Source: Symsagittifera roscoffensis
Taxonomy: Eukaryota; Xenacoelomorpha; Acoela; Convolutidae
Length of the DNA stretch: 62,000 nt
Assembly: GCF_963678635.1 (NCBI RefSeq)
Contig: NC_087063.1
Span: 56,612,759-56,674,758 of the forward strand
Direction of reading: 5' to 3'
Part shown: piece after piece, positions 44,515-55,435 of the stretch
How the letters are laid out: each line of letters starts with the position of its first letter
How positions within the stretch are numbered: position 1 is the first letter of the stretch
Position numbers and translations under genes: made by a program
Notes under the pieces: generated by a model
What the model was told of the DNA's origin: nothing
Database searches by the model: none
What the model saw: only the letters and a program-made list of their open reading frames with translations

Positions 44515-45035
44515 TGTGCTCACGTTTTGTCGGCAAAATTGCCACAACGGAATTTGCTTGTGCTGTAGACAACTTTCATTGTAGTTGCAAGTGTTGTTCA
44601 GTTTAATTTCCGGGGGGGGGGGGTACTTGAAATATTTTTTTAGAAACCTAATAAAAAAATTTCCATTAAATCTTTTTATTCAGTTCAGTTGGTGTCTGCT
44701 GAAGGATTGTCGGCTTAGTTGCCACGTCACTGAGTTTTTTGCTGCAAGCAATTTTCATTGTAGTTGCAAGTGCTGTTCGTTCTAGTTTCAAGGGGGACTT
44801 GAAATATTTTTAAAAAATCAAAAATCATTTTTTTTGGTTCAAGTGGTTTCAGCTCAAAGATTGTTGGCTTAGTTGTCACATCACTGATTTTTCTTGTGCT
44901 GTAAACAATTTTCATTGTAGTTGCAAGTATTAACCATTCTTGTTTAAGGTGGGACTCTAAACTTTTATAAAATCATGTTTTTTTTCTGCTCAACGTGAGT
45001 CTGCTCAAAGATTGTCGGCTTTGTTTCTTTTTGTA
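44515..45035 (+). repeat. W-module repeats (old copies, about 160-bp spacing)
   Basis: Three to four diverged copies of a unit with TCGGCTTAGTTGCCAC, a T-rich stretch, GCTGTAAACAATTTTCATTG and TAGTTGCAAGT start near 44525, 44707, 44866 and 45009. The same unit follows Z modules in the 52-62 kb array. A G12 run lies at 44612-44623. Confidence 0.6.
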
Positions 45036-45805
45036 AATTTTGTTCCGTTGTTGCTGATATAAAATTCAAGCGTCTGGCATGTTTGCCTGGATTGAACTTC
45101 TATCGAGACATAAAAGTTTACATGACCTAGTATTTTTCAAAATTTTTCGTTTTAATATGTTTGTTTTTATGTTTGTGTTGTATCGCAAGTGGTGCGAAGC
45201 TCCGCTTTTCTTCTGTGTTTAGTGATCTTCCTTGCTAAATGGTTTTCTTCGTATTTTCAATAGAAAATGAGGCATGGACTAGGGAATCAGCCATGGTCTT
45301 TTTTTAGCTTAAGCTTTGATTTTCATCTCCTGTTTCTTAATTTTTGCTTAAGTTTGCGAATTTTACATAGCACAGAATTTTATATTTCCATTGGTGCACA
45401 GTTTAGGCTCACTTCTGTTTGAGTTATGAGGCAAATTTTAAAATATGCTGAAATATTTTTCGTTGTTTTGGAAGTCTCTTGAAAGCAATTCAAATTTATA
45501 TGAAGACAAATGGTTTCAAATTTCATTTGGCAATTTAAGTGTTCATTTTTTTTGTTTTGTTCGAACTTCGATTGTTTTTCGGAAGATCTTTAATGAAAAT
45601 ATTATTTAAAGTTTGGAAAGAACATTTGTATATATGTCTCTAGGCTAATTATAACGAGCCCAGCTTTCAATATGAAGGTTAAGCGAAACGTAACTGTAAA
45701 ACATTCGAATTCCACTTGAAAAATTTTGTTCAAAAAAGTCTTAAATTTGATATATCAATCTTTATAGAAAGCAGTTTTTTTTTCGTTTCGATATGCAAAA
45801 TTGAA
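45036..45805. other. AT-rich upstream region of the JMJD4-type gene
   Basis: No frame or RNA gene seen. A short repeat (GTATCGCAAGTGGTGCGAAGCTC at about 45179) also occurs, diverged, at 43180. A promoter cannot be assigned. Confidence 0.4.
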
Positions 45806-46777
45806 ATGGCGCTTTGTTATTTCGACGCTAATATTCCTCGGCAAGATTTCGAAGAAATGGTTTTGAAACAAAATACTCTGTGTAAATTTGGAAGATGGAT
45901 ATCTGAAAACTGGGCTTGCTTTCGTGATTGGTTTGACGATGGCGAGTTCGAAACTAGTAGAATGCTGGCTTATTTTGGCGACATTGAAGTGCCTGTCACT
46001 ATTTGCGATGATCATGGGCCATATGATTCAACCAAGATTACTACGAAGATGTCGCAATTTTTAAATGAACTCAAAGCGGGAGTTTCAACTAAGTACCTTA
46101 AAGATTGGCATTTTTGTGAAGCTGTGAAATCAACTGCTGATGTGTTTGATTTACCCGAATTTTTCTCATGTGATTGGTTAAACGATTGCCTGATCGATCA
46201 AGGAAAGCAAGACTATCGATTTCTCTATTGCGGTGGAGCAGATACTTGGACACCTTTTCATGTCGATGTGTTTTGTTCATACAGTTGGTCAGTAAACATA
46301 ACTGGTCATAAAACTTGGCTTTTCTTGTCATCTGAACACCTAAGTGAAGCAGAAAAGATGAACCCTCCCAATGATATCAGAAAACATAGTCACCTGATGA
46401 AAAATGCTATTCAAGTAGAGCAAGGGCCCGGAGAAGCAATTTTTGTTCCAAGTACGTGGTTCCATCAAGTTTGCAACAGAGGTATTACCGTATCAATTAA
46501 CCATAATTGGTTCAATGCATATAATATTCATCACGTCTTTACTTTACTTAAATCAGATTTAGATTTGATAACACACGAAATTTCATTTCTAAAAGATGCA
46601 ATGGGCGATGGTTACGATGATCACTGTCAAGTTTTACTCAGAGCAAATAGTGGCTTCAATTTCGATGAACTCAAACAAGTTCTTGAGTTTGCTGCAGAAA
46701 ATGAAAAATACGGCGAGTTCCAGCAGTCTAAAGCCTCGAGATATTTGGACAAAGTTAAAGATGTTCTGTCAGGTTAA
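45806..46777 (+). CDS. JMJD4: JMJD4-type JmjC 2-oxoglutarate oxygenase
   Basis: A 323-residue protein from ATG 45806 (MALCYFDANIPRQDF). The frame is open 90 bases further upstream, but this Met fits the family start. It matches JMJD4 along its length: ENWACFRDWF, an LAYFGDIEVPV strand, YLKDWHFCE, the FFSCDWLND motif, the cupin core with iron ligands His152 and Asp154 (PFHVDVF) and the second His220 (VPSTWFHQV), then SINHNWFNAYN and a helical C-terminus. Lys169 in GHKTW is a candidate 2-oxoglutarate contact. Human JMJD4 hydroxylates a lysine of translation release factor eRF1. The protein is complete in one exon and shorter than the human one (over 400 residues). It is the only intact host gene seen. 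Confidence 0.92.
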   Translation: MALCYFDANIPRQDFEEMVLKQNTLCKFGRWISENWACFRDWFDDGEFETSRMLAYFGDIEVPVTICDDHGPYDSTKITTKMSQFLNELKAGVSTKYLKDWHFCEAVKSTADVFDLPEFFSCDWLNDCLIDQGKQDYRFLYCGGADTWTPFHVDVFCSYSWSVNITGHKTWLFLSSEHLSEAEKMNPPNDIRKHSHLMKNAIQVEQGPGEAIFVPSTWFHQVCNRGITVSINHNWFNAYNIHHVFTLLKSDLDLITHEISFLKDAMGDGYDDHCQVLLRANSGFNFDELKQVLEFAAENEKYGEFQQSKASRYLDKVKDVLSG

Positions 46778-46974
46778 ATTTTGTAATATTTTAGTTAGAC
46801 TTGGGAAATGGTATTTTGGGTTTCCTTTTATATCAAACCATTGGTTTGTGCATTTGCGCCAAGTATAACGTATTTAGTGTTTGATATAGAGCTTAAGTCC
46901 AATTATCTGAAGTTGTGAAATTTGCTGAACACTATTCAAACACAAATCAATGCTATCAAAAACAGTCGAATTCA

Positions 46975-46980
46975 AATAAA
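46975..46980 (+). promoter_or_regulatory. AATAAA poly(A) signal of the JMJD4-type gene
   Basis: Canonical AATAAA 198 bases after the stop codon, followed by T/G-rich sequence. The best candidate for this gene's 3' end. Confidence 0.5.
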
Positions 46981-47102
46981 TATGTGTATATTTACTTAAT
47001 TGATTGATAACCAGAGATCTTTTGTGTTTGATTCCTTTGAAGTCTTTGATTCCTTTTGTTGGCCATTTGAAAGTTGTAAAACCTACTTGAGTAGTCGAAA
47101 AA

Positions 47103-47112
47103 TTTTCTTCAG
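47103..47112 (+). promoter_or_regulatory. Candidate splice acceptor upstream of ATG 47135
   Basis: TTTTCTTCAG: pyrimidine-rich and ending in AG, 22 bases before the ATG and about 130 bases after the poly(A) signal of the preceding gene. Confidence 0.35.
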
Positions 47113-47134
47113 ATAATGGTTTGAACAATTTGCG

Positions 47135-47243
47135 ATGAACGGAACACAACTTGGAAATGGATTACATGAAGGAGAAGTCGAAGTTCCGAGAGAGTCTATC
47201 AGAACAATAGACGACATCAGAGCACTCAGAATACAAAGAGGGG
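47135..47243 (+). CDS. Possible first exon of a second host gene
   Basis: ATG 47135 opens a short frame with coding-like composition (MNGTQLGNGLHEGEVEVPRE, then SIRTIDDIRALRIQRG). The exon may end before GTCAGT at 47243; without splicing the frame stops at 47276-47278 after 47 residues. TTTTCTTCAG at 47103-47112 is a good splice-acceptor sequence just upstream. This would fit spliced-leader trans-splicing or a 5' intron. I do not recognise the protein and see no second exon before the repeats start. Could be a pseudogene fragment. Confidence 0.35.
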
Positions 47244-47569
47244 TCAGTCTATTTTATGTTTTATTTTACGGACGATAGATATCAAATTATGGTCTCTATG
47301 CAAATTTGGTCTTCCTATGAATTAAATGAAAGTCGGAATGCGCTATGGACGCAATGCTTAATTGAACACAATGCTTAAGAATTATTATGAGACAATGTTT
47401 AAACGGCTATCGAGCGTAACGTTTAAGAAGCATTCAGAGCAACCATCTGAGGAAGGTGAACTCGAAGTACCTGCCTAATTTTTCTCCAAAATTTCATTTC
47501 ATTTCCGTCTGGAACTGGGACTGTCAAAAGTTCAGTCTGGAACGAATCACTTGAAAACAGCAACCTCCA

Positions 47570-49290
47570 TGCTAAGAAAGAGTTTTTTTGCGAATCGATT
47601 CGTTCTATGAAATAAATGGAAATAATTCAAAGTTTCATAGCTTTAAAAGTTTGCTTAGGCAAACTGAAACTTTGTGCGAACCGTTTCGGTCTATAAAATA
47701 ATTGGAAATATTTCAAAGTTTCATAGCTTGAGAAGCTTGCTTCGAAAAACTTAAAAGCTTTTCGCAAACCGATTCATTCTACGAAATACCCTGAAAATGA
47801 ACATAGCTCATATAGCTTCATAGAAAACTTGGAGCTTTTAGCGAACCGATTCAGTCTATGAATAAACTTGTAATAGTTCAAATTTTCTTAGCTTTAAAAG
47901 CATGCTTTGAAAATTTTTAACTTTTCGCGAACTGAGGAAATCCACGAAGTAACTTGCAGTATTTCAAAGTTTCATATCTTGAATAGCTTACTTCGAACAA
48001 CTTGAAGCTTTTGCGAACTGATTCAGTCTTTGAAGTATCTTGAAACATTTCAATGTTTCAAAGCTTTAAAACTTTGCGTAGAAAAACTTCGAAATAACTT
48101 GAAAGAGTTCATTTTTTATTAGCTTGATTGGCTTGCTTCGAAAACTTTTAAGCTTTTCTTGTACTGATTCGGTTTATGGAATAGTTTGAAGTATTTCAAA
48201 GCTCATAGCTCCGTTAGCTTGCCTAGAAAAACTTAATTTTTTTGCGACCCGAGTCAGTCTATGAATTAACTCGGAAAGTTTTCAAAGTGTCGTAGTTATT
48301 AAAGTTTCGAATAATTTGCTTAAACAAGTTCTTCGTGAACCGATTTGTTTCATTAACTATCCTGAATTATCTCCAAAGTTTCGTAGCTTGAATTGCTTAC
48401 ATTGGACAAAAAAAAATTCAGTCTAAGTTGGATAAAACTTGCCTTGGCAAAAAAGATTCACTCATAGAAATAGCTTGGATTTTTTTGAATTTCCTTGCTC
48501 CATTAGCTCGCGCAAAAAAAATTAATTAAAAAACCAAGAAAAAACCTGGAAATCACTTGAAAGGCTTCAACAGAAAAACAGTTTGCCATCCGGTTCACTT
48601 CGTGAATTAACTTGAACTATTGAAAGTTTCGTAGCTCAATTCTTTGCTTCAAAAAACTGATACTTTTTGTGAACCCAATCAGTCTGTGCAATAACTTGGA
48701 AATTTTCAAAATTTGGAAATGTTTTAAACATGAATTTTTTGCGAACCTGTTCGCTCTATGGAGTAACTCGAAATTTTTTTTGCGAACCTGTTTGCTCTAT
48801 GGAGTTGCTCGAAATATTTCATTTGATAGCTTGAACAGCTTTCTAAGAAAAACCCAAGTTTTTTGCCAACTGATTTGCTCTATGAAATTACATGTATTTT
48901 TTCAACGTTTGCTTGCTTCAATAGCTTGCACAGAAAAACTTTTCTTTTTTTGCGAATTGATTCGCTCTATGAAACAACTTGAAATATTTCAATGTTTTAT
49001 CATTTGAATAGCTTCCATATAAAAACCTTAATTTGCGCCATGCGATTTGTTTCATGAAACATTTTGAGTTATTTCAAAGTTTCATAGCTTGAATAGCTTG
49101 CTTAGAAAAACTTCACTTTTTCGAGAACCGATTCGTTCTATGAAAGCTAAAGGTTTTCAAACCGTTTTACGATTTGGCTTAACTTGAAATTGTTCAAAGT
49201 TTCTTTGCTTGGATAGCTTGATCAGATTAACAGCTAATTTTTTTGCGAGCCTATTGATTGTTGGAGGCGGGCTTCTAGTACTACTGAAAT
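47570..49290. repeat. Diverged minisatellite, about 70-75-bp units
   Basis: More than twenty degenerate units contain variants of AAAGTTTCATAGCTTGAATAG, CTTGCTTAGAAAAACTT and GCGAACCGATTCGTCTATGAA. Unit divergence is high, so it is an old array. The downstream half is part of a 1.29-kb duplication. Frames within it are low-complexity and not taken as genes. Confidence 0.75.
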
Positions 49291-49797
49291 ATGTGCTCTT
49301 TTTTGGTGCTGAATTTCATTGCTTGAGTATTGTTACCTTCTTTTGTCCGCTTTTTTTTAAGAGAGCATGATATTATTATTAGATGTGGAAAATCTATATC
49401 GCTTCTAGACAGTTAGTGCAGTCAAGTAGAAGAGGTTTAAATGATGCAGTCGATTAATTATTTATCTTATTTGCCACTTTTTTGTATGTTTAAGAGTGAT
49501 GTACGTAGAAATGACGTTTATGTAGTTGGTCTTAGTGACTTTTTTTCAGGAAAAAGTTTTAGAATTTGTTTACGCTTGTTTTTGATTTTTCGCGGTTTGC
49601 CTTGTGATTTCTTTTTCAGATCAGTGCATTTCCATTGTTAAAAGGAAGGCAAACTCCACTATTGAACAGCGTTAGTTTTGAACAACATAATTTTGCACGT
49701 GGAGTTCAATTATCAGACTTCCCAGCGAAATAAAATCTATACGTATTGATCCAGTGTTCTCAAATTGGGTTAATTTCAGGAAAAATTGTCAATGGTA
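48516..49797. repeat. 1.29-kb tandem duplication, unit 1
   Basis: Starts at the AAAAATTAATTAAAAAA stretch after GCTCGCGC and ends at GGTAAATTG (49797). It includes the last part of the minisatellite and a non-repetitive tail with AAAAGGAAGGCAAACTCCAC. About 97% identical to unit 2, offset about 1295 bases. Confidence 0.85.
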
Positions 49798-49808
49798 AAT
49801 TGTCGCGA

Positions 49809-51098
49809 AAAAAAAATTAATTAAAAAATTAAGAAAAAACCTGGAAATCACTTGAAAGGCTTCAACAGAAAAACAGTTTGCCATCCGGTTCACTTCGTGA
49901 ATTAACTTGAACTATTGAAAGTTTCGTAGCTCAATTCTTTGCTTCGAAAAACTGATACTTTTTGTGAACCAAATCAGTCTGTGCAATAACTTGGAAATTT
50001 TCAAAATTTGGAAATGTTTTAAACATGAATTTTTTGCGAACCTGTTCGCTCTATGGAGTAACTCGAAATTTTTTTTGCGAACCTGTTTGCTCTATGGAGT
50101 TACTCGAAATATTTCATTTGATAGCTTGAACAGCTTTCTAAGAAAAACCCAAGTTTTTTGCCAACTGATTTGCTCTATGAAATTACATGTATTTTTTCAA
50201 CGTTTCCTTGCTTCAATAGCTTGCACACAAAAACTTTTCTTTTTTGCGAATTGATTCGCTCTATGAAACAACTTGAAATATTTCAATGTTTTTATCATTT
50301 GAATAGCTTCCATATAAAAACCTTAATTTGCGCCATTCGATTTGTTTCATGAAACATTTTGAATTATTTCAAAGTTTCATAGCTTGAATAGCTTGCTTAG
50401 AAAAACTTCACTTTTTCGAGAACCGATTCGTTCTATGAAAGCTAAAGGTTTTCAAACCGTTTTACGATTTGGCTTAACTTGAAATTGTTCAAAGTTTTTT
50501 TTGCTTGAATAGCTTGATCAGATTAACAGCTAATTTTTTTTGCGAGCCTATTGATTGTTGGAAGCGGGCTTCTAGTACTACTGAAATATGTGCTTCTTTT
50601 TGGTGCTGAATTTCATTGCTTGAGTATTGTTACCTTCTTGTGTCCGCTTTTTTTAAAGAGAGCATGATATTATTATTAGATGTGGAAAATCTATATCGCT
50701 TCTAGACAGTTAGTGCAATCAAGTAGAAGAGGTTTAAATGATGCAGTCGATTAATTATTTATCTTATTTGCCACTTTTTTGTATGTTTAAGAGTGATGTA
50801 CGTAGAAATGATGTTTATGTAGTAGGTCTTAGTGAATTTTTTTTCAGGAAAAAGTTTTAGAATTTGTTTACGCTTGTTTTTGATTTTTCGCGGTTTCACT
50901 TGTGATTTCTTTTTCAGTTCAGTGCATTTCCATTGTTAAAAGGAAGGCAAACTCCACTATTGAACAGCGTTAGTTTTGAACAACATAACTTTGCATGTGG
51001 AGTTCAATTATCAGACTTCCCAGCGAAATAAAATCTATACGTATTGATCTAGTGTTCTCAAATTGGGTTAATTTCAGGAAAAATTGTCAATGGTAAAT
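49809..51098. repeat. 1.29-kb tandem duplication, unit 2
   Basis: Second copy, starting AAAAAAATTAATTAAAAAATTAAG and ending GGTAAATG at 51098. The few differences are mainly in homopolymer length and single bases, so the event is recent. Confidence 0.85.
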
Positions 51099-51917
51099 GT
51101 TCAAGAAAATCAAACAGGTTTAAGGCCATCTGTTTTTTTTTCGAAATTCGAAAGTTTTTTTTGGTTTCTTTGCGTTCATTTTTCTTTTCAGCTGTCAGTT
51201 GGCTTTGTTCTCATTTTGAAGCGCCTTGTTGTTGCCATTTTTGGCTATTGTTCGAGAAGTGCAGCTTTGCCTCAGTGGTTATCACTCTTGTCATTTCGTT
51301 TTTCGGTGAAAGACAAGGATAAGGGTCTGATCCTACAGTGATCTTTTTTGACAAATATGAGAGACAGTAAAGCAAACAAAGCAGACGCAATGCACCCAAT
51401 TAGAAGGAAACAATCTTTATTACAGCATTTAGTCTTTTTTGTTTATAGTTGGGAACTTAAGTGAGTGTAGTAATAATACGACTATTCTTTTTTCCTAAGC
51501 TAAGTCGCGAGTATTGGTGCCACTTTTGGGGCACCTTTACAGCATTTTCATACCATGTGCTTTGACATTCTTTTGGTAACAAGTTAACACAATTGAGGCT
51601 TTTCTCACTGTTCAAATGAAACGAAAAAAGCTATTTGCTTCAAATATCAGTAAAAAATAGAAACTCGATTTTAGAAGTTTGCCAACTCAATAATTCTCGC
51701 AGTATTCTCGAAATGTTCATTTTATACATAATTAGGCTTTAAGCTTTTGAATTTATTACATGCAAATTTAGCATGGATGCTTTCAGTTTGCCATTTTCCA
51801 AATTATTACATGTCAAATTGACTATTTATTTTTGGTTCCATTTTTGTGTCATGGCTTTGGCAATTTATTAGCATATGTAGCTGCTTTACTCGTGACTTGT
51901 GATTATCGGTTGTTAAG
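51099..51917. other. AT-rich unique-looking DNA
   Basis: An 85-residue frame (51084-51341), partly in the duplicated block, is Phe/Leu-rich and I do not take it as a gene. Nothing else recognised. Confidence 0.4.
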
Positions 51918-51992
51918 CGTTCGTGGCCGAGAGAGCAGGACGTGGTGATTCAAATATCGAGGTCGCAGTTAAGAATCCGATGCGCGCCAAAG
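51918..51992 (+). repeat. tRNA-like segment, degenerate
   Basis: TGGCCGAGAGAGCAGGAC resembles the D-arm/box A of class II (Ser/Leu) tRNAs. GTTAAGAATCC about 50 bases on resembles a mutated box B, and the ends GCG/CGC could pair weakly. Probably a tRNA-derived pseudogene or SINE head. Confidence 0.3.
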
Positions 51993-52079
51993 TTATACTA
52001 ATTCGATTCGAGACTTATTTCTATTGTCATTATTTCACTTTATAAGGCGGCTTTTTCTTGTCGAATTTTCGCTAATTAA

Positions 52080-52395
52080 AAAAAAAAGAAATGTATGTTA
52101 GAGCAACATGATACTGTAGTTCTCAATTTGCCGAAGAAAAAAGCAGACTTGGGCCTCGTGGCGTATTCATAGGTCACGAAATGAAATATCAGTTCCAAAG
52201 GTGTCAAAATAGGAAAGCAGATGGATAAATCCCCGAGCTATTCAATTAGTCAAAGACCACTAAAGCCGACTGCATTCAAGGTCGCCGGTGAGCTTTGCGG
52301 CGGTAAACGGATCTAATTGTTGTATAGAGTCCTACCCTCTGTCGGCAAGCTTGCAATAGGTAGGCGCGACTGCGGTGCTCACTATTCGGCCGCTT
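52080..52395 (+). repeat. Y module, diverged copy
   Basis: About 85% similar to the other Y modules by eye: ATGTTAGAGCAACATGATAC, CGTGGCGTATTCATAGGT and GTGAGCTTTGCGGCGGTAA are shared. The frame present in the other copies is broken here, which argues against a protein. Confidence 0.7.
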
Positions 52396-52550
52396 ACTTT
52401 TTTTTAACTCATGTTGAAAGTTGTGTGTAACATGTCTTTTCACCGAGTCAATTTTTAAATAGTTTTATTTAAATCGTTTTTTTTTCTCGACTAAACGGTT
52501 TCAGCTTATACCTTGGTTCATAGTGAATTCAGTTTTTTTACTGTTTCTTG

Positions 52551-52630
52551 CACACTTAGCCTGGAGGAAAACGAATACGCCTGAGACGGCAACGGTTCAT
52601 AGTTCGAGTCTGACGAGGACCTGTTTTTTT
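52551..52630 (+). repeat. Z module 0 (tRNA-like)
   Basis: CACACTTAGCCTGGAGGAAAA as box A region, AGTTCGAGTCTGAC as box B, then GACCTG and a T-run. Spacing of about 45 bases between boxes is tRNA-like. Its CTGGAGG matches the older copy at 44391. Confidence 0.5.
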
Positions 52631-52712
52631 TTCTTTCAAATGGCTAGTATTCCGGTCAAAAAGTTTTCGGCCTATTGTTTGTACCCTTTTGTTTTGTCTT
52701 ATTTTTCTCCAT

Positions 52713-52775
52713 AGGCTTAGTTGCCAGATCTAAGAATCGTTTCTTTTTGCTGTAAACAATTTTCACTGCAGTGTT
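52713..52775 (+). repeat. W module family (first of seven in the array)
   Basis: TAGGCTTAGTTGCCAGATC, then GTTTCTTTTTGCTGTAAACAATTTTCACTG. Further copies start near 54717, 55186, 57180, 58408, 59116 and 61070. Several contain the perfect inverted pair AATTGTTT/AAACAATT followed by the palindrome CACTGCAGTG. Each W is followed about 220-230 bases later by an H hairpin. Confidence 0.7.
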
Positions 52776-52938
52776 TCTTAAGTGTTTTAGCCTTTTAAAA
52801 ACCTGACCGATTGGAAGTTTTTGCCTTGGTTGTGTTCTTCCCACGCGGTTTGTTATAATTTCAATTTTTTGATCAGTTTTCCCTTTATTTGCAGTTTTCT
52901 ACCGACACAGTGGCCTCTTATTGCGTCGTTTGATGATT

Positions 52939-52965
52939 GAGTCTCCCTGACGGGAAGGGAGACTC
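52939..52965 (+). repeat. H hairpin 0
   Basis: Arms GAGTCTCCCT and AGGGAGACTC, perfect 10 bp, loop GACGGGA. About 225 bases after W module 52713. Confidence 0.75.
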
Positions 52966-54009
52966 ATTTAATACAAAAAAATTGAAATAATTTTTGGCGT
53001 GGAGGTTTTCTTTGCTGGGTTATTTTCTGTTTTACCGCTTGGTAAGTTTTGTTCCGATGCTAATTTTGCATTCTAATGTCTGCACAAGTTTTTTGATACT
53101 ATCCTCATTCTTTTTGATAATATAAATGTTTGTATAGTGATAATACATCAATATTACGCTTTAACATCGACATAATGATTTTGCGGCTTTCTATCAAGCT
53201 CTCGGTTTACTTCGCAAAATGTATATAACACATTGATTTCAGTACATTTCAGTCTTGCGTGGATAGTTTATTGGCAGTACATGTAATTTTTTCCAGCCAG
53301 ATTTTACCGAACAATTTTTATGATTTTCAGCTAATTGGCTGTCGTCCGTATTTATCTAATATTTGCTCCTACAATCTTCCGATTTTGTCGATGACATCCG
53401 AAAGTTTTTAGGTACCAAACTTAAATTTTTGAATGCTCAAATTCAACGCCTCTTAGAACTCATTAAAACATTTGTGTTTGTTAAACATAAAAAACTGGAT
53501 GTTCTTTTTTTTCTAGTTGTTTCTTCAATGAGAACAACGTTCAAACTCTTCTTTTTCAAAAACAACGGTATTGCAATCGGCTACTAGACTATTTTTCCGT
53601 AAATGCCTTAAGGCACAGACTGGTTAAATGTGTAGAAAGGTAAATTTCAGACATTCTCAATTTTAGACATGCTCACTTTCTTGAAAATTCAACTAAAACA
53701 GCCTTCATTTAGATAGTAAATAGGTGTAGTCCATTTCTGGTGTTAGTTTGATTTGAAATGATTTTCTTAATAACATGCTGATTTTTTTTCAGATTCGTTG
53801 TTCTTGGTTTCCAGTTTCCATCGGTTTGTTTCCCGTTTTTTAAGTTAAATTGTAAATAAGATTTATTTTATTTAGTACTGTTTTTTTCTCGCTTTTTTGT
53901 TGAAAATGATTTTTTATTTGATTTGTTTTTTTTTATTCATGTTGAAAGTTTGTAACTAGTGTTTTTTCTAAGGCAGCTTTTTTTGTCGAGTTTTCGCCTA
54001 TCTTAAAAA

Positions 54010-54480
54010 AAAGAAATGTATCTTAGAGCAACATGATACTGTAGTTCTCAATTTGCCGAAGAAAAAGCAGACTTGGGCATCGTGGCGTATTCATAGGTAA
54101 CGAATCGCGAAATGAAATATCACTTCCAAAGGTGTCAAAATATCAAAGCAGTTGGATAAGTCCCCAAGCTATTCACTTAGTCAAATAGCACTAAAGCCGA
54201 CTGCATTTGGGGTCGCCGGTGAGCTTTGCGGCGGTAACCGGATCAAATTTTTGTATAGAGTCCAACCCTCTTTTGGCAAGCTTGCAATAGATAGGTCGAC
54301 TGCGGCGCTCACTATTCGACCGCTTACTTTTATACTCTTTGAACAACAAACAAACAACTGTTCTAATTGTTGGCTCAAACTTCAACCAGTCAAAATTCAT
54401 ATAGAAAAAGTTTTGAGACTTATGCAGTTGAATTTTACCCTTGCGATAAGCAAAGGTATTGCAATCGGGTACTAGACGTT
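54010..54480 (+). repeat. Y module copy 1
   Basis: Starts near ATGTATCTTAGAGCAACATG, contains CGTGGCGTATTCATAGGTAA (box A-like) and ends after GGTATTGCAATCGGGTACTAG. A 107-residue frame (54152-54475, MDKSPSYSLSQIALK...) is open in all three close copies, but the copies are nearly identical as DNA, so this is no evidence of coding. Confidence 0.75.
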
Positions 54481-54567
54481 TTCCCGTAATTATTTTGGTT
54501 CACAGGACTCATCGACTCCCGACTATACCTTGGTTCATAATGATTTCAATTTTTTTACTGCTTCTTG

Positions 54568-54648
54568 CACACTTAGCCTGTAGTTAACGAATACGGCTGA
54601 GACGGCAACGGTCCTAAGTTCGAGTCTGACCAGGACCTGTTTTTTTTT
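54568..54648 (+). repeat. Z module 1 (tRNA-like)
   Basis: TTAGCCTGTAGTTAACG as box A region and AAGTTCGAGTCTGACC as box B, ending GGACCTG plus a T9 run that would act as a Pol III terminator. Confidence 0.5.
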
Positions 54649-54943
54649 CAAACGGTTAGTATTTCGGTCAAAAAAATTTCGGCCTATTATTTTGTCTATT
54701 ATTATTTTTCTCCTTAGGCTTAGTTGCCAGATCTAAGAATTGTTTGTTTTTGCTGTAAACAATTTTCACTGCAGTGTTGCTAAGTGTTTTAGCCTGTTAA
54801 AAATCTGACCGATTGGGGTTGTTGCCTTGGTTGTATTCTTACCCACGCGGTTTGTTATAATTTTAATTTTTTGTTCACTTTTTTTCTCTTTATATTCAGT
54901 TTTTTACCGTTTCAGTGGCCCCTTATTGCGTCGCTTGATGATT

Positions 54944-54970
54944 GAATCTCCCTGACGTGAAGGGAGACTC
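54944..54970 (+). repeat. H hairpin 1
   Basis: Arms GAATCTCCCT and AGGGAGACTC with one A-C mismatch, loop GACGTGA, followed by TTTTT. Confidence 0.7.
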
Positions 54971-55408
54971 TTTTTAAAAAAAATTAGAATAATTTTCGGC
55001 GTGAAGGATTTCTCTGCTGGGGTATTTTTTGTTTTACCGCTTGGTAAGTTTTGTTCCTTGCAATAAGCCAGGGTGTTGCAATCGGCTACTAGACTCTTTT
55101 TCCGTAAATAACTCAAGGTACAGAATGGTCAAATGTGTAGTAAGGTAAATTTCACAAATGCTCAATTTCAGACATGTTCACTTTAGGCTTAGTTGCCAGA
55201 CCTAGGAATCGTTACTTTTTGCCGTAAAGATTGTTCACTGTAATGTTCTTAAGTGTTTTTCCCTTTCGAAAATGTGCCCAATTTGAGCTTTTTGTTTTGG
55301 TTATTTTTTTACCTAGTCGGTTTGTTATAATTTCTTTTTTTGTTCTTTTTCTCTTTATTTTCGGTTTTTTACTGACTCAGTGGCCTTTTATTGCGTCGTT
55401 TGATGATT

Positions 55409-55435
55409 GAGTCTATCTGAAGGGGACGTAGACTC
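55409..55435 (+). repeat. H hairpin 1b (alternative arms)
   Basis: Arms GAGTCTA and TAGACTC: both arms differ from the GAGTCTCCCT form but still pair over the same outer positions. Confidence 0.7.

Noticed and set aside
48669-49007. 112-residue frame repeated at 49964
   Set aside because: It translates the minisatellite; it is Phe/Leu-rich with unit periodicity and frame breaks between copies.
51918-51992. Functional tRNA-Ser or tRNA-Leu gene
   Set aside because: Box B is mutated, and acceptor and T stems do not pair properly. Kept only as a tRNA-like repeat.
54152-54475. 107-residue frame (MDKSPSYSLS...) repeated at 56616 and 60503
   Set aside because: The DNA of the three copies is almost identical, so open frames are not evidence of coding. 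The diverged copy at 52230 is not open, and both strands are open at the same place.
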